A stretch of 64,000 nt of DNA, from contig CAXXPS010000001.1 in the NCBI GenBank assembly GCA_963669415.2, forward strand, positions 186,001 through 250,000, in the 5' to 3' direction. This DNA comes from JAWKWH01 sp963669415. Lineage in GTDB: Bacteria > Pseudomonadota > Alphaproteobacteria > Rhizobiales > Rhizobiaceae. Below, in pieces: positions 28,858-38,463 of this stretch (position 1 is its first letter; the number at the start of each line of letters is the position of its first letter). The position numbers and the translations under genes were made by a program. A model generated the notes under the pieces. It worked only from the letters and a program-made list of their open reading frames with translations, did no database searches and was not told the origin of the DNA.

Positions 28858-29055
28858 ATGAGCCAAACCAAAGCAGCGATGACTGTTGACGAGTTCTGTG
28901 GCTGGGCGAGCATAGGTCGGTCGAAGTTCTATCAGGAAGTGAATGAAGGTCGCATCAAGCTTCGCAAAATTGGCCGGAAAAGTATTGTCACCGTGAATGA
29001 TGCCGATGCATGGCTTGCCAACCTGCCGGAAGCGGGGGGCGGACATGCGATGTAG
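28858..29055 (+). CDS. AlpA/excisionase-like helix-turn-helix protein
   Basis: A 65-residue MerR-like winged HTH protein. TVDEFCGWASIGRSKFYQEV is the DNA-binding part, followed by GRIKLRKIGRKSIVTVNDADAWLANL, typical of AlpA regulators and excisionases that accompany P4-type integrases. It probably controls excision or integrase expression. ATG 28858 is preceded by AAAGGA. The AT-rich gap before it (28598-28857, with a poly-A/T patch around 28675-28760) likely holds its promoter. Confidence 0.8.
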   Translation: MSQTKAAMTVDEFCGWASIGRSKFYQEVNEGRIKLRKIGRKSIVTVNDADAWLANLPEAGGGHAM

Positions 29056-29069
29056 GCCTGAGTGCAAAA

Positions 29070-29120
29070 CCCCGGCAAAAGAAACGCAACTCGCCAAAGT
29101 CAATCGTTTCCCAGCCGGGG
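29070..29120 (+). other. Inverted repeat CCCCGGC / GCCGGGG after the excisionase-like gene
   Basis: CCCCGGC at 29070-29076 and GCCGGGG at 29114-29120 are perfect complements with 37 bp between them. It begins 14 bp after the preceding stop. It could be an mRNA end or processing hairpin. A second hairpin with the same GCCCCGG sequence is at 29632. Confidence 0.45.
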
Positions 29121-29156
29121 CAGAACTGAACCTCCCGTTTCAAGAAAGGAACAGCA

Positions 29157-29408
29157 ATGACTTCATTGCCGAATAGGCGCGTGCGCGTCAAATCAAAATC
29201 GGCTGTCCGGCGTTCAGACCAGGCGGTTGAAGAACTTATCCCACGGTATCATGTCTCTACACCGGTGTTTCTTGTGCGCCAACGATGTGAATATGGGTCG
29301 CAAGTGAACGGAGTGATCTGCGAGGTGTCGGGGAGCTTTGGAACGAGCGGCGATGGGTTGTCACTCTCCACAGCATCAAATTTCCGGGTATCGAGTCAAG
29401 CGGCATGA
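29157..29408 (+). CDS. Small island protein, hypothetical
   Basis: An 83-residue frame with a good ribosome-binding site (AAGGA, 6-7 bp before ATG). Its stop overlaps the next ATG by 4 bp. The N terminus is basic (RRVRVKSKSAVRRS). No family is recognised. Spacing and coupling favour a real gene, but coding quality in the second half is unremarkable. Confidence 0.45.
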   Translation: MTSLPNRRVRVKSKSAVRRSDQAVEELIPRYHVSTPVFLVRQRCEYGSQVNGVICEVSGSFGTSGDGLSLSTASNFRVSSQAA

Positions 29409-29614
29409 CGACGAAAGCCGAGATCCTGAAGGCGATCCGGAAAAAGTGCCTCGACTGCTGCTGCGGCCAACCGTCGGAAGTCAGGATTTGTCACCTGCAG
29501 AGGTGCGATTTGTGGTCGTATCGCTTCGGGAGAGACCCTAACCCCTCAAAACCGCGCGGCATCGCAAACCAAGCCTCCGGAGGGATGATTTCCGGGAAAG
29601 GAGACCATTCATGA
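29405..29614 (+). CDS. Cysteine-rich small protein, probable zinc-binding
   Basis: A 69-residue protein with six cysteines clustered in residues 15-34 (KKCLDCCCGQPSEVRICHLQ, then RCDLWSYRFG). The pattern CxxC-x(10)-C-x4-C followed by LW-YR-G recurs in small proteins of rhizobial phages and genomic islands, as I recall. A treble-clef or ribbon zinc fold is likely. The function is unknown. Confidence 0.7.
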   Translation: MTTKAEILKAIRKKCLDCCCGQPSEVRICHLQRCDLWSYRFGRDPNPSKPRGIANQASGGMISGKGDHS

Positions 29615-29631
29615 TCGTGCCGAAAGCGAAT

Positions 29632-29665
29632 GCCCCGGCAGGTGCTGTAACACCTGGCCCGGGGC
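29632..29665 (+). other. Strong GC-rich hairpin in island
   Basis: GCCCCGG pairs with CCGGGGC, and directly inside it CAGGTG pairs with CACCTG around a CTGTAA loop, with a small bulge on the right arm. Its presence inside the longest form of the next frame argues that translation starts later, at 29710. Confidence 0.6.
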
Positions 29666-29709
29666 GGAACCGAAGAAATTCCTCATCAAGCAAAATCAGG
29701 AGTTCGGTC

Positions 29710-29889
29710 ATGACGAAAATAGACCGTCATTCTCTCTCTTACAATAGACTTCCGCTCTGGCAGGTGGTCAGCGAGCGGCAATACCGCGAGCTTCCCTATC
29801 CAGCCAGACGACTGGCAAGGCGTCTTGGATGCGATCCTTCGGTCGCCCGCCTGGTCTGCGAACATGCCGGGATTGGAGGTGACAGATGA
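29710..29889 (+). CDS. Small island protein, hypothetical
   Basis: A 59-residue protein starting MTKIDRHSLSYNRLPLW. It contains a helix-rich basic stretch ELPYPARRLARRLGCDPSVARLVCEHAGI that resembles a small DNA-binding helix-turn-helix, with positions suggestive only. I chose ATG 29710 (GGAG upstream) over ATG 29611 because the longer form would translate through a strong hairpin and low-complexity sequence. ATG 29611 also has a good ribosome-binding site and stays possible. It overlaps the next gene by 4 bp. Confidence 0.6.
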   Translation: MTKIDRHSLSYNRLPLWQVVSERQYRELPYPARRLARRLGCDPSVARLVCEHAGIGGDR

Positions 29890-30389
29890 CCTTCAGGTTT
29901 CCCGGCCTGAACCAGGCGCAGATCGACTGGTTCCTGGCAAATGGTGTCGATATCATGGCTCTGGCAACACCGATCGGTGCACAAACGGCGAAAGGAATTG
30001 TAAAAAACAATCGCTTCGTTTCAGATCCGTCCGGCCCGCATTGGGTCGTTTTCGAAGAACCTGAAGACCTCGTCTTCTGGCAACCGAGGACGGGTGAATT
30101 GAAGACGCTGAACGGCAGGGCATTCGCATTGGGTGAAGATGCAATCGTGAATGCCGGCTCTTATGCGTTCGATGGCAACCTGAACATCCTCGCCGAACCG
30201 CTTGCATGGCTTGCCAGGAAACGTGACGGAATCGTCGTTATCGACTGGGACAGGGCCTTCGACAATCTGCGAGACTGTCCAAGAATAGCCGTCGACGAGG
30301 CATTGCTACCGATTTACCGGAGGTACATGCGTCCGGGCCGGATACCCGAACTGTTTATCCTGACGAGCAACAGGAGGTTGGCGGCATGA
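29886..30389 (+). CDS. Island protein, hypothetical
   Basis: A 167-residue soluble protein of mixed composition with no signal peptide or membrane segment. No catalytic motif stands out. It overlaps both neighbours by 4 bp (ATGA), so it belongs to the same transcript as the RepA-like ATPase that follows. Its place directly before the ATPase suggests a replication or primase accessory role, which is inference only. Confidence 0.7.
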   Translation: MTFRFPGLNQAQIDWFLANGVDIMALATPIGAQTAKGIVKNNRFVSDPSGPHWVVFEEPEDLVFWQPRTGELKTLNGRAFALGEDAIVNAGSYAFDGNLNILAEPLAWLARKRDGIVVIDWDRAFDNLRDCPRIAVDEALLPIYRRYMRPGRIPELFILTSNRRLAA

Positions 30390-31405
30390 ACGTCCACAAT
30401 CTCGAACCTGTTCCGGAAGCTGACTACGAGCGAAACAAGACCAGCCATCCGGTCCTGATGACCAGGAGCTTCCAGAACATCATCGAGACCGATTACCCAC
30501 CGATGCGGTGGGTGGTCCCGGGCTACTTGCCCGAGGGCTTCAGCGTATTGGCCGGTCGCCAGAAGCTTGGCAAGACATGGCTTGCCCTCGATATCGGGGT
30601 GGCCGTCGCCTGCGGCGGCTGTGCACTTGGCCGGATTGAGTGTGAGGTGGGCGATGTTCTTTACATTGACCTGGAGAATGGCGAACGCCGACTGCAGCAG
30701 CGATTGTTCTGCATGTTTCCGGACGAGAAAAACCGTCCGGACTTGTCCCGTATTCAGACGCTATCGACCGCCCCAATGCTCGACCAGGGATTCCTCGACG
30801 GACTGGAAGCATGGAAGCTTTCGGTTCCGAATCCGCGCCTTGTCATCATCGACGTGCTTCAGCGGATTAAACCACCAGCCAGACTGAGGCAGAATGCTTA
30901 TGAATCGGACTATTCCATCTTTGCCGGTCTTCAGTCATTTGCGACCGAATCCCGAATTGCCATCCTTGGTCTCCATCATGTGCGCAAGGGTGGCGCCGAC
31001 GATCCGCTGGAAGCACTTAGCGGTTCAAATGGCCTATCCGCCGTCGCCGACACGACTCTCGTTCTTAATCGAGATGCCAATGGCATGACGCTTTACGTTC
31101 GTGGCCGTGATGTGGAGGAGAAGGAGACGGCTGTCCGGCATGACTGTGGGATTTGGACGATTCTTGGCGAAGCAGCTGACGTGCATCGCTCATCAGAGCG
31201 TGAGCGAATCTTATCGGAGCTTCTTACCGCTGAAGGCTCATTGACGCCGGCCGATATCGTAGCGGCGACTGGGATGCGCCGTAACAATGTCGATCAGCTG
31301 CTCTACCAGATGGGTAAGGCCGGCGAAGTCAGAAAAGCCAAGCGCGGACAATATGTTCATCCCGAACGAACTGACCTAATGCAAGGTGATACCCCCAATA
31401 AGTAA
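30386..31405 (+). CDS. RepA-like AAA (RecA-fold) ATPase
   Basis: A 339-residue RecA-fold ATPase of the RepA/AAA_25 type found in plasmids, prophages and satellites. The Walker A motif is GRQKLGKT at 57-64, and Walker B is LVIID ending at D156. LGLHHVRKGG and SGSNGLSAVADTTLVL match the RepA-like helicase family. The C-terminal 70 or so residues form a winged-helix domain (TPADIVAATGMRRNNVDQLL). It is probably a replicative helicase or loader for the island when excised. It is the last gene of the left mobility block. Confidence 0.85.
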   Translation: MNVHNLEPVPEADYERNKTSHPVLMTRSFQNIIETDYPPMRWVVPGYLPEGFSVLAGRQKLGKTWLALDIGVAVACGGCALGRIECEVGDVLYIDLENGERRLQQRLFCMFPDEKNRPDLSRIQTLSTAPMLDQGFLDGLEAWKLSVPNPRLVIIDVLQRIKPPARLRQNAYESDYSIFAGLQSFATESRIAILGLHHVRKGGADDPLEALSGSNGLSAVADTTLVLNRDANGMTLYVRGRDVEEKETAVRHDCGIWTILGEAADVHRSSERERILSELLTAEGSLTPADIVAATGMRRNNVDQLLYQMGKAGEVRKAKRGQYVHPERTDLMQGDTPNK

Positions 31406-31467
31406 GATAAGAAAGTAAGAAACCGGTAATCTGGCTTCACACCGATATCTGTAGCTTTTCTTATCTT
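31401..31467 (+). repeat. Inverted and direct repeats after the RepA-like gene
   Basis: AAGATAAGAAA (31404-31414) and TTTCTTATCTT (31457-31467) are an 11-bp perfect inverted pair. The left arm also contains AGTAAGA twice at a 13-bp period (31401 and 31414), resembling the paired AGTAAGAAT repeats at both island ends. It could be a terminator, an iteron-like origin element or a recombinase site. Confidence 0.45.
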
Positions 31468-32283
31468 CTTATCGATCTCAGGGGGAGGCCGCACCGAACG
31501 ACGCAACCACGCCAGTCAGGCGATTACCGAGCTCCTATTGGTGATCCAGTCCCAGAGTTGGAATCCCGCATGGACGTGTGCTTCCGTGTGGTTAGTTCGA
31601 ATGTCCGAAAAGGGGCCGACAGCGGACTGTCTGCTTTTGGGCGTCGATTAGGCAGAGCAGACGTTCGTGCGCGTTGATGTTTCCGACCCAAAGCCAAAAA
31701 TTAGCAGCTCTGGTAAGTATTGAACTGCGGAAATCGAAAAGTGGATCTTAGAATTAGTGCGTTTCGGGAGGTGCGAGAAAGGCAGCTGAGCTGATCAGTG
31801 CATCGTTCACCCAATCTCAAACAGCAGACACCAGGCAATTATTGATCCGACGCATTCCTTCATTGTCAAACTAATTTGAGCCACATGCGGCTTTTGTTCG
31901 CCGCTTTGACAACTTCGGGCCAGGAGGGATGTGCGGTACAAAGCTCCGGGTCGCAGAAACGGCTAAACGCCAGAATTAGTTGCCTGCCCCAGAACTAATC
32001 CATTGCGTTACCAGCGCATCAGACTAGTGAAGCCTGCAGCTGCTACCTTCGAAATTGTTTTAGTGACTCCCAGCCAACGGACAAACACGCAGGCGGAATT
32101 GATTCCCGTTTCTTAGATTGTGAATATTTATTCAGAATTAACATACTCATTCACCTTGGTGTGATGGGTGTTACTCTCCCCACGTCACAGCGCATCGAAA
32201 TCGCATCAGATGATCGCGGCCTCACGCAGAACCAGAAAGGCCCCAATGCAGCGCTGCAACAGATCATGAATTGGAGGAAATCT
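31468..32283. other. Gene-poor junction between mobility block and sugar locus
   Basis: About 800 bp with no convincing gene on either strand. It separates the RepA-like gene from the first transporter gene. The last 160 bp are AT-rich and hold the candidate operator at 32121 and presumably the sugar-operon promoter. The rest may be decayed sequence. Confidence 0.6.
32121..32134. promoter_or_regulatory. Candidate SorC-type operator before the sugar transporter operon
   Basis: TGAATATTTATTCA is a perfect 14-bp palindrome 150 bp upstream of the first binding-protein gene. The same half-sites (TGAATA and TATTCA) recur with wider spacing at 42014-42036 between the SorC-like regulator and the mutase gene. 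Confidence 0.6.
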
Positions 32284-33339
<1,056 letters not shown>

Positions 33340-33355
33340 TCCGAGACCGAATTCC

Positions 33356-33435
33356 CGCTGAGGGAGGATGCCCTCCGAAAGTGGTCGCGTTCACTACCTC
33401 CCGGTGCAACCGCCACATAACGTCCTCCCTCAGCG
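33356..33435 (+). other. Long-stem inverted repeat between binding protein and ATPase genes
   Basis: CGCTGAGGGAGGA (33356-33368) and TCCTCCCTCAGCG (33423-33435) are perfect 13-bp complements. Such intercistronic stems after binding-protein genes are known to stabilise the upstream mRNA, giving an excess of binding protein over membrane components. That role here is inferred. Confidence 0.7.
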
Positions 33436-33507
33436 CGAGAACCGCAGGATTTTAACCAAGTCCTCGCAATCACGTGGAACCGATTGTCCAATCCAATGGA
33501 AACAGCC

Positions 33508-35040
33508 ATGTCTGAAGTTGTCTTGAAAATGCAGGGTATCATCAAGGACTTCCCAGGAGTTCGTGCCTTGAACAATGTGAACTTTGAGGCACGATCAGGC
33601 GAACTTCTGGCGTTGATGGGCGAAAACGGCGCCGGAAAATCCACATTGATGAAAGTGCTCAGCGGAGTTTGGCCCTATCCGACTTATGAGGGTGACATCT
33701 ATCTTCGCGGCGAAAAGGTGCAGTTCTCGAACACGAAGGAAGCTGAAGCCGCCGGCATCGCCATCATCTACCAGGAACTCAACTTAATTCCAGGGCTCAC
33801 GGTCGCCGAAAACATTTTTCTGGATCGGCAGTTCACCGACAGCAAAGGCAAAATCAGCTGGAGCAAAACTTTTGCCGAGACACAGAAAATTCTCGACGAT
33901 CTCGGCATTAGTGATATCCGGCCGACCGATCTCGTCCAAAATATTACTGTCGGCAAGCAACAGATGGTCGAAATCGCCAAGGCCCTGTCCCTGAAGGCGG
34001 ACATCCTCGTTCTTGACGAGCCGACCTCGGCGTTGACCGATAAGGAGGTCAAGGACCTCTTCAGGATCATCCGCAAACTCAAGGCCGATGGCGTGTGCAT
34101 GTGCTACATCTCCCACAAGATGGAGGAGATCGAGCAAGTTGCCGACCGGGTGGCTGTGTTGCGGGACGGCGAGACGATAGGCGATGTGACGCCGATTGCC
34201 GATATCACACTTGATCAGATCATCGCTCGTATGGTCGGCCGTGACATCAAGGACATGTTCCCCAAAGTCGACTTCAAACCTGGCGAGGTCACACTTGAGG
34301 TCAACAATCTAACAGTTAGTAATCCGGATTTGCCGGGCACATACAAAGTGAAGGATGCCAGCTTCGTCGCTCGAAAGGGTGAGATTCTTGGGATTTCCGG
34401 TCTAATGGGCGCAGGTCGCACGGAACTGGTCGAGGGTGTGTTTGGTGCTTATCCGCAGAATACGACCGGCGAAGTTAAGCTGAACGGCAAGGCGCTGTAC
34501 ATCAAATCACCGAGAGACGCGATTGACGCCGGTATCGCCTTGCTAACCGAAGACCGAAAAGCCTTGGGCTTGTTTCTGGATAAATCGATTACGTTTAATA
34601 CAACGATCTCCTCGCTGGAGACAATTAGCTCAAAGGTCTTGGGCATCATCAACAACCAGCAGGAACGCAAGGTCGTCAAAGATTACGTTGATCAGCTGGG
34701 TGTCAAAACTCCGTCTATTGAGACTGTTATTGGTACGCTTAGCGGCGGTAATCAGCAAAAGGTCATTTTAGGCAAATGGCTGAATTCTAAACCTGATGTT
34801 TTTATCTTGGATGAACCTACACGAGGCATAGATATCGGCGCCAAAGTCGAGATCTACAAACTGCTGAATGAACTGGTCAATCAGGGTGTGACGGTGATCA
34901 TGATCTCTTCAGAACTCCCCGAAGTTTTAGGCATGTGCGATCGGATTTTGGTGATGTGCGAAGGCGAGATTGTCTCCGACTTCGAACGCGACAAAGCGAA
35001 AAAGGAAGCCATCATGGCGTATGCCACCGGCAGCGCTTAA
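33508..35040 (+). CDS. XylG/MglA-type sugar ABC transporter ATP-binding protein
   Basis: A 510-residue cytoplasmic protein with two ABC domains in tandem, as in CUT2 transporters. The first has MGENGAGKST (Walker A) and LVLDEPTSALT. The second has the divergent SGLMGAGRTEL, LSGGNQQKVILGKW and FILDEPTRGIDIG. The segment VWPYPTYEGDIY matches XylG. I chose ATG 33508 (MSEVVLKMQG) because it fits the family N terminus; TTG 33484 and ATG 33496 are alternatives. It shares a transcript with the binding protein before it and the permease after it. Confidence 0.92.
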   Translation: MSEVVLKMQGIIKDFPGVRALNNVNFEARSGELLALMGENGAGKSTLMKVLSGVWPYPTYEGDIYLRGEKVQFSNTKEAEAAGIAIIYQELNLIPGLTVAENIFLDRQFTDSKGKISWSKTFAETQKILDDLGISDIRPTDLVQNITVGKQQMVEIAKALSLKADILVLDEPTSALTDKEVKDLFRIIRKLKADGVCMCYISHKMEEIEQVADRVAVLRDGETIGDVTPIADITLDQIIARMVGRDIKDMFPKVDFKPGEVTLEVNNLTVSNPDLPGTYKVKDASFVARKGEILGISGLMGAGRTELVEGVFGAYPQNTTGEVKLNGKALYIKSPRDAIDAGIALLTEDRKALGLFLDKSITFNTTISSLETISSKVLGIINNQQERKVVKDYVDQLGVKTPSIETVIGTLSGGNQQKVILGKWLNSKPDVFILDEPTRGIDIGAKVEIYKLLNELVNQGVTVIMISSELPEVLGMCDRILVMCEGEIVSDFERDKAKKEAIMAYATGSA

Positions 35041-35053
35041 GGGAGGAAAGAAC

Positions 35054-36217
35054 ATGACTGTTGATAGCAATGTCGCAGGTGTAGGGCTCGGAATATCCAA
35101 GGAAAATCACCTGCTCAATTTTGTAAAGAATAACGCCTCATTGATCGCTTTGATCGTGCTGGTGGTGGGACTAAGTTTTGCCGATGATGCCTTCTTTACC
35201 GAACGCAATCTCAGCAACTTGTCGCGCCAGGTTACGATCATCGGCATCATTGCGGTAGGTATGACAATGGTTATCCTGACCGCCGGAATTGATCTGTCGG
35301 TAGGTTCTGTAGTTGGCCTTTCTGCTGTGGCCTGTACGTTAATGATGCAATGGGGTGTGCCGGCCGCACTTGCGGTTCCGCTGACATTGGTCATCGTCGG
35401 TGGTGGTATTGGTTTGTGGAACGGATTTTGGATCGCAAAATTCAACATTCCGCCATTCATAATAACATTAGGCATGCTGACGATTGCGAGAGGCCTTGCC
35501 CTGACCTTGACCAATGGCAGTTCCGTGCCGGTGAAGGACAATTCATTCTCCATTATTGGCGGTGGATACATTCCGCCGATGGCTTCCAGTATTATCCTCA
35601 TCGCTTGTGCGGCGCTGGCCGTTTATTCGATTTTTCGCGAAGTGCAGCAAAGTGCTGCTCATGGTGTACAGGTCAACAAGCAAGAACTTTACGTTAACGG
35701 CGCCGTAATGCTGAGTGGCTTCGCGCTCGCGTTCTACGTATTTACCGGATATAAGGGAATCCCGGTCCCGGTCGCAATTTTTGCAGCTATAGCGTTCGCT
35801 GGTATCTATGCGTTAAACAATACCCGTTTTGGACGCCGCATCTATGCACTTGGTGGCAATGAGGATGCAGCGCGGCTGTCAGGTATCAATACCGTTCGAA
35901 CGAAGATGGTGGTCTACACCATCATCTCAGTATTGGCCGCATTGGCGGGAATCATTCTTGCCTCCCGTTTGAACGGCGCTTCGCCCAATCTCGGGACGAT
36001 GTTCGAGCTGGATGCCATCGCGGCGGTGGTCATTGGCGGCACCAGCCTAGCTGGTGGGTCGGGCCGAGTCAGCGGAACTATTATTGGTGCCTTGCTGATC
36101 GGCGTTCTGAACAATGGCATGAGCCTGCTGGGTGTCGTCACCTTTTATCAGCTGATCATCAAGGGCCTGATCATCATTCTCGCCGTCTGGTTCGATGTGA
36201 TGCAGAAAAACAAGTAG
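35054..36217 (+). CDS. XylH-type sugar ABC transporter permease
   Basis: A 387-residue inner-membrane protein with about ten hydrophobic segments, the size of XylH. Diagnostic CUT2 permease motifs are MTMVILTAGIDLSVGSVVGL, ALGGNEDAARLSGI, VIGGTSLAGGSGRVSGTIIG and GVLNNGMSLLG. A GGGAGG ribosome-binding site precedes ATG 35054. The gene starts 13 bp after the ATPase stop. Confidence 0.92.
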   Translation: MTVDSNVAGVGLGISKENHLLNFVKNNASLIALIVLVVGLSFADDAFFTERNLSNLSRQVTIIGIIAVGMTMVILTAGIDLSVGSVVGLSAVACTLMMQWGVPAALAVPLTLVIVGGGIGLWNGFWIAKFNIPPFIITLGMLTIARGLALTLTNGSSVPVKDNSFSIIGGGYIPPMASSIILIACAALAVYSIFREVQQSAAHGVQVNKQELYVNGAVMLSGFALAFYVFTGYKGIPVPVAIFAAIAFAGIYALNNTRFGRRIYALGGNEDAARLSGINTVRTKMVVYTIISVLAALAGIILASRLNGASPNLGTMFELDAIAAVVIGGTSLAGGSGRVSGTIIGALLIGVLNNGMSLLGVVTFYQLIIKGLIIILAVWFDVMQKNK

Positions 36218-36224
36218 GACGATC

Positions 36225-36257
36225 GTGGTCCCGCTCAGTCAAACTTTGTGGGACCAC
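36225..36257 (+). other. Stem-loop between permease and second binding-protein gene
   Basis: GTGGTCCC and GGGACCAC form a perfect 8-bp stem around a 17-base loop, 7 bp after the permease stop. There is no T run, so partial termination or mRNA processing is more likely than full termination. Confidence 0.6.
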
Positions 36258-36302
36258 ATCTCCGACTTTGTCCATAAGTGCGAAACAGACGGGAGATGAA
36301 TC

Positions 36303-37367
36303 ATGGCAAATCGACTGTGGCAGTCCATTCGCAAAACCAGCCTGGAAGGTTTGACCCTGATCGGGATCCTTGTTGCCTCGCTCGGTAATGCGGTTGCGCA
36401 AGACGCTCCAAAAATCGGGTTTCTTTTAAAGACGATGCAGGAAGCCCGGTATCAAACCGACAAAGCGCTGTTTGTCGCCCGCGCGGAGTCTAATGGTGCA
36501 GCGGTCGTGTTCGACTCCAGCGGCAATGACGAACTGCGCCAATTACAGCAATTTGAGGCGATGTTGGAAGATGGTGTCGATGTCATTGTGCTGCAGCCGG
36601 TCAACACCCAGACGGCCGGTGCTTTAGTGAACCTTGCCCATGACCACGGCGTTAAAGTGGTTGGCTATGACTCGATGCTGCAAAACGGTCCTCTTGATGT
36701 AATGGTGATGCAGGATAGCTGGGCCGTCGGACGCCTTCAGGGCAAGGCCATGATCGAGTGGCTAAAAAACAACCGAGGTAAAGTCGGTGGCCGGGTTGCA
36801 CTAATCCGTGGACAACCCGGAGATGCTAACGCCGAGGCGCTGAGTAGCGGCGCCTTGGAGATCATCACCGAATACCCGGAACTGGAATTGATCGCCGATC
36901 GCAGCCATGTGGATTGGTCACCCGAAATGGCACGCGAGACCGTCGAGAACCTACTCGTTGAGTACAACAATTCAATTGACGCGTTCATCTGCAACAATAG
37001 CGGTCTTGCCTTCGGCGTGGTTGCCGCACTTAGCGATGAAGGTCTCGCTTCAGTCAACCAGGTATTTGTCGCTGGCTCGGATGCGGACCTAAGAAACGTG
37101 CGCATGGTTGCCAATGACGTTCAAGCTCTTGAAATCTGGAAAATGATCAAACCGTTGGCATTTGCGGCAGCTGATATCGCAATAGAAATTGCCAAGGCAC
37201 CTGACAGCAATATCGCTGACATTGTTGGCGAGCATGCTCTAATCAACAACGGCTTTGCGGACATTCCGACGGTTATCACTCCAGTCATAGCCGTCTCCAA
37301 GGATACAATCGATGCTACGGTAATCGACGGCGGATTTTACACCACCGAGCAGGTCTACCAGAACTGA
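36303..37367 (+). CDS. XylF-type sugar ABC transporter substrate-binding protein (copy 2)
   Basis: A 354-residue periplasmic protein with a signal peptide (cut likely after NAVAQ) and strong similarity to the binding protein at 32284 throughout; for example VVGYDSML, MVMQDSWAVGRLQG and DAFICNNSG are shared. It sits after the permease rather than at the operon head. The two proteins probably use the same membrane complex. Differences such as NDELRQLQQFEAML versus NDEQTQLAKFENML are modest, so the ligands are either the same or closely related. The duplication is old enough for many substitutions. Confidence 0.9.
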   Translation: MANRLWQSIRKTSLEGLTLIGILVASLGNAVAQDAPKIGFLLKTMQEARYQTDKALFVARAESNGAAVVFDSSGNDELRQLQQFEAMLEDGVDVIVLQPVNTQTAGALVNLAHDHGVKVVGYDSMLQNGPLDVMVMQDSWAVGRLQGKAMIEWLKNNRGKVGGRVALIRGQPGDANAEALSSGALEIITEYPELELIADRSHVDWSPEMARETVENLLVEYNNSIDAFICNNSGLAFGVVAALSDEGLASVNQVFVAGSDADLRNVRMVANDVQALEIWKMIKPLAFAAADIAIEIAKAPDSNIADIVGEHALINNGFADIPTVITPVIAVSKDTIDATVIDGGFYTTEQVYQN

Positions 37368-37370
37368 TGT

Positions 37371-37401
37371 GCGAACCTGTAGAACACCAAACCAGGTTTG
37401 C
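37371..37401 (+). other. Stem-loop between second binding-protein gene and kinase gene
   Basis: GCGAACCTG and CAGGTTTGC form a 9-bp stem with one G-U pair around a 13-base loop, directly after the binding-protein stop. It is probably an mRNA-stability or attenuation element like the other two stems in this operon. Confidence 0.55.
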
Positions 37402-37445
37402 ACCACTTCGGTCGTGTCGAAATATTCATGCCAAGTGGGGATGAG

Positions 37446-38429
37446 ATGTCCGATAAGATTGATGTCGCCGTAATCGGTCCGATACCGCGTGATAGAATAA
37501 CCAGTTATCAAGGTGAGAAATTCGAGAAATTCGGCTGCGCCGTATATACGGCCGCTTGCCTGTCAGCGCTAGCGGGACCGGGCTCGACGATCCGCGCGGT
37601 TAGTCATGTGCGTAAATCGGATATTGTCAAAATACACGACCTTCTGACCGCTTTCCCTTGTCTCGACGTGTCGCATGTCACCGGAAAAGCGGATCAGGGA
37701 GATGTGATCGATTTGGTCTATATCGATCAGAACCACCGCGATGAAAAGCAAACCGGATTCATGAATCCAATTCTACCCGAAGATATCGAAGACATAATGC
37801 ACTGTGATGCGTTTGTCTTTGTCCCAATTACCGATTTCGAAATACCGCTCGAAACACTGCGCTACATAAAGGCCAACAGCAAAGGAACGATCATTTTCGA
37901 CGCACACGGCCCGACCAACGGCGTGTCCAAGCATGGCGACCGGTTTCACAAATTTTGGATCGACCGAGACCGTTGGCTTCCAAACATCGATCTACTGAAG
38001 ATGAACCTCGAGGAAGCGCGTTGCAGTTGGTTTGAAGGTGAATACGACAAGCAGGATCTGAATGAAGTCGGTGAACTGACGATGGATGAGTTGCCGAAGT
38101 TTGCCAGGCACTGCCTCGATCAGGGGGTAAAGGCGTTGTACGTAACGCTCGATCAGCACGGGTGCGCGGTCTATTTCAAAGACGATTCAGGTCGGATGCG
38201 TGAACACTTGGTCAAACGGGTGCTCGTCGAAAATGTTGTCGACACAACCGGTTGCGGCGACTCTTTTGCCGGTGGATTGGCTTTCGGCTACCTGGCGACA
38301 GGCGATTTTGTCAAAGCCTGTCAGTTCGGTAACTGTGCAGGCGCCCAACGCTGCACAAGCAGCGAATTGGACGTCTATTTTAACCGAAACGAGACAGAGC
38401 GCCAGATTGCCGAAACCTACGGTGACTGA
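37446..38429 (+). CDS. PfkB-family carbohydrate kinase
   Basis: A 327-residue kinase of the ribokinase/PfkB family. The C-terminal signature is DTTGCGDSFAGG starting at D266, with D272 as catalytic base; the usual GAGD is GCGD here, a tolerated change. The N-terminal signature is weak, so the sugar cannot be read from sequence. In this locus it may phosphorylate the acceptor moiety released by the GH65 phosphorylase. I chose ATG 37446 (MSDKIDVAVIG). The GH65 gene follows 34 bp downstream. Confidence 0.85.
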   Translation: MSDKIDVAVIGPIPRDRITSYQGEKFEKFGCAVYTAACLSALAGPGSTIRAVSHVRKSDIVKIHDLLTAFPCLDVSHVTGKADQGDVIDLVYIDQNHRDEKQTGFMNPILPEDIEDIMHCDAFVFVPITDFEIPLETLRYIKANSKGTIIFDAHGPTNGVSKHGDRFHKFWIDRDRWLPNIDLLKMNLEEARCSWFEGEYDKQDLNEVGELTMDELPKFARHCLDQGVKALYVTLDQHGCAVYFKDDSGRMREHLVKRVLVENVVDTTGCGDSFAGGLAFGYLATGDFVKACQFGNCAGAQRCTSSELDVYFNRNETERQIAETYGD

Positions 38430-38463
38430 TCCATCGAACATCCGTTCAGATAGAGCTTCTAAA

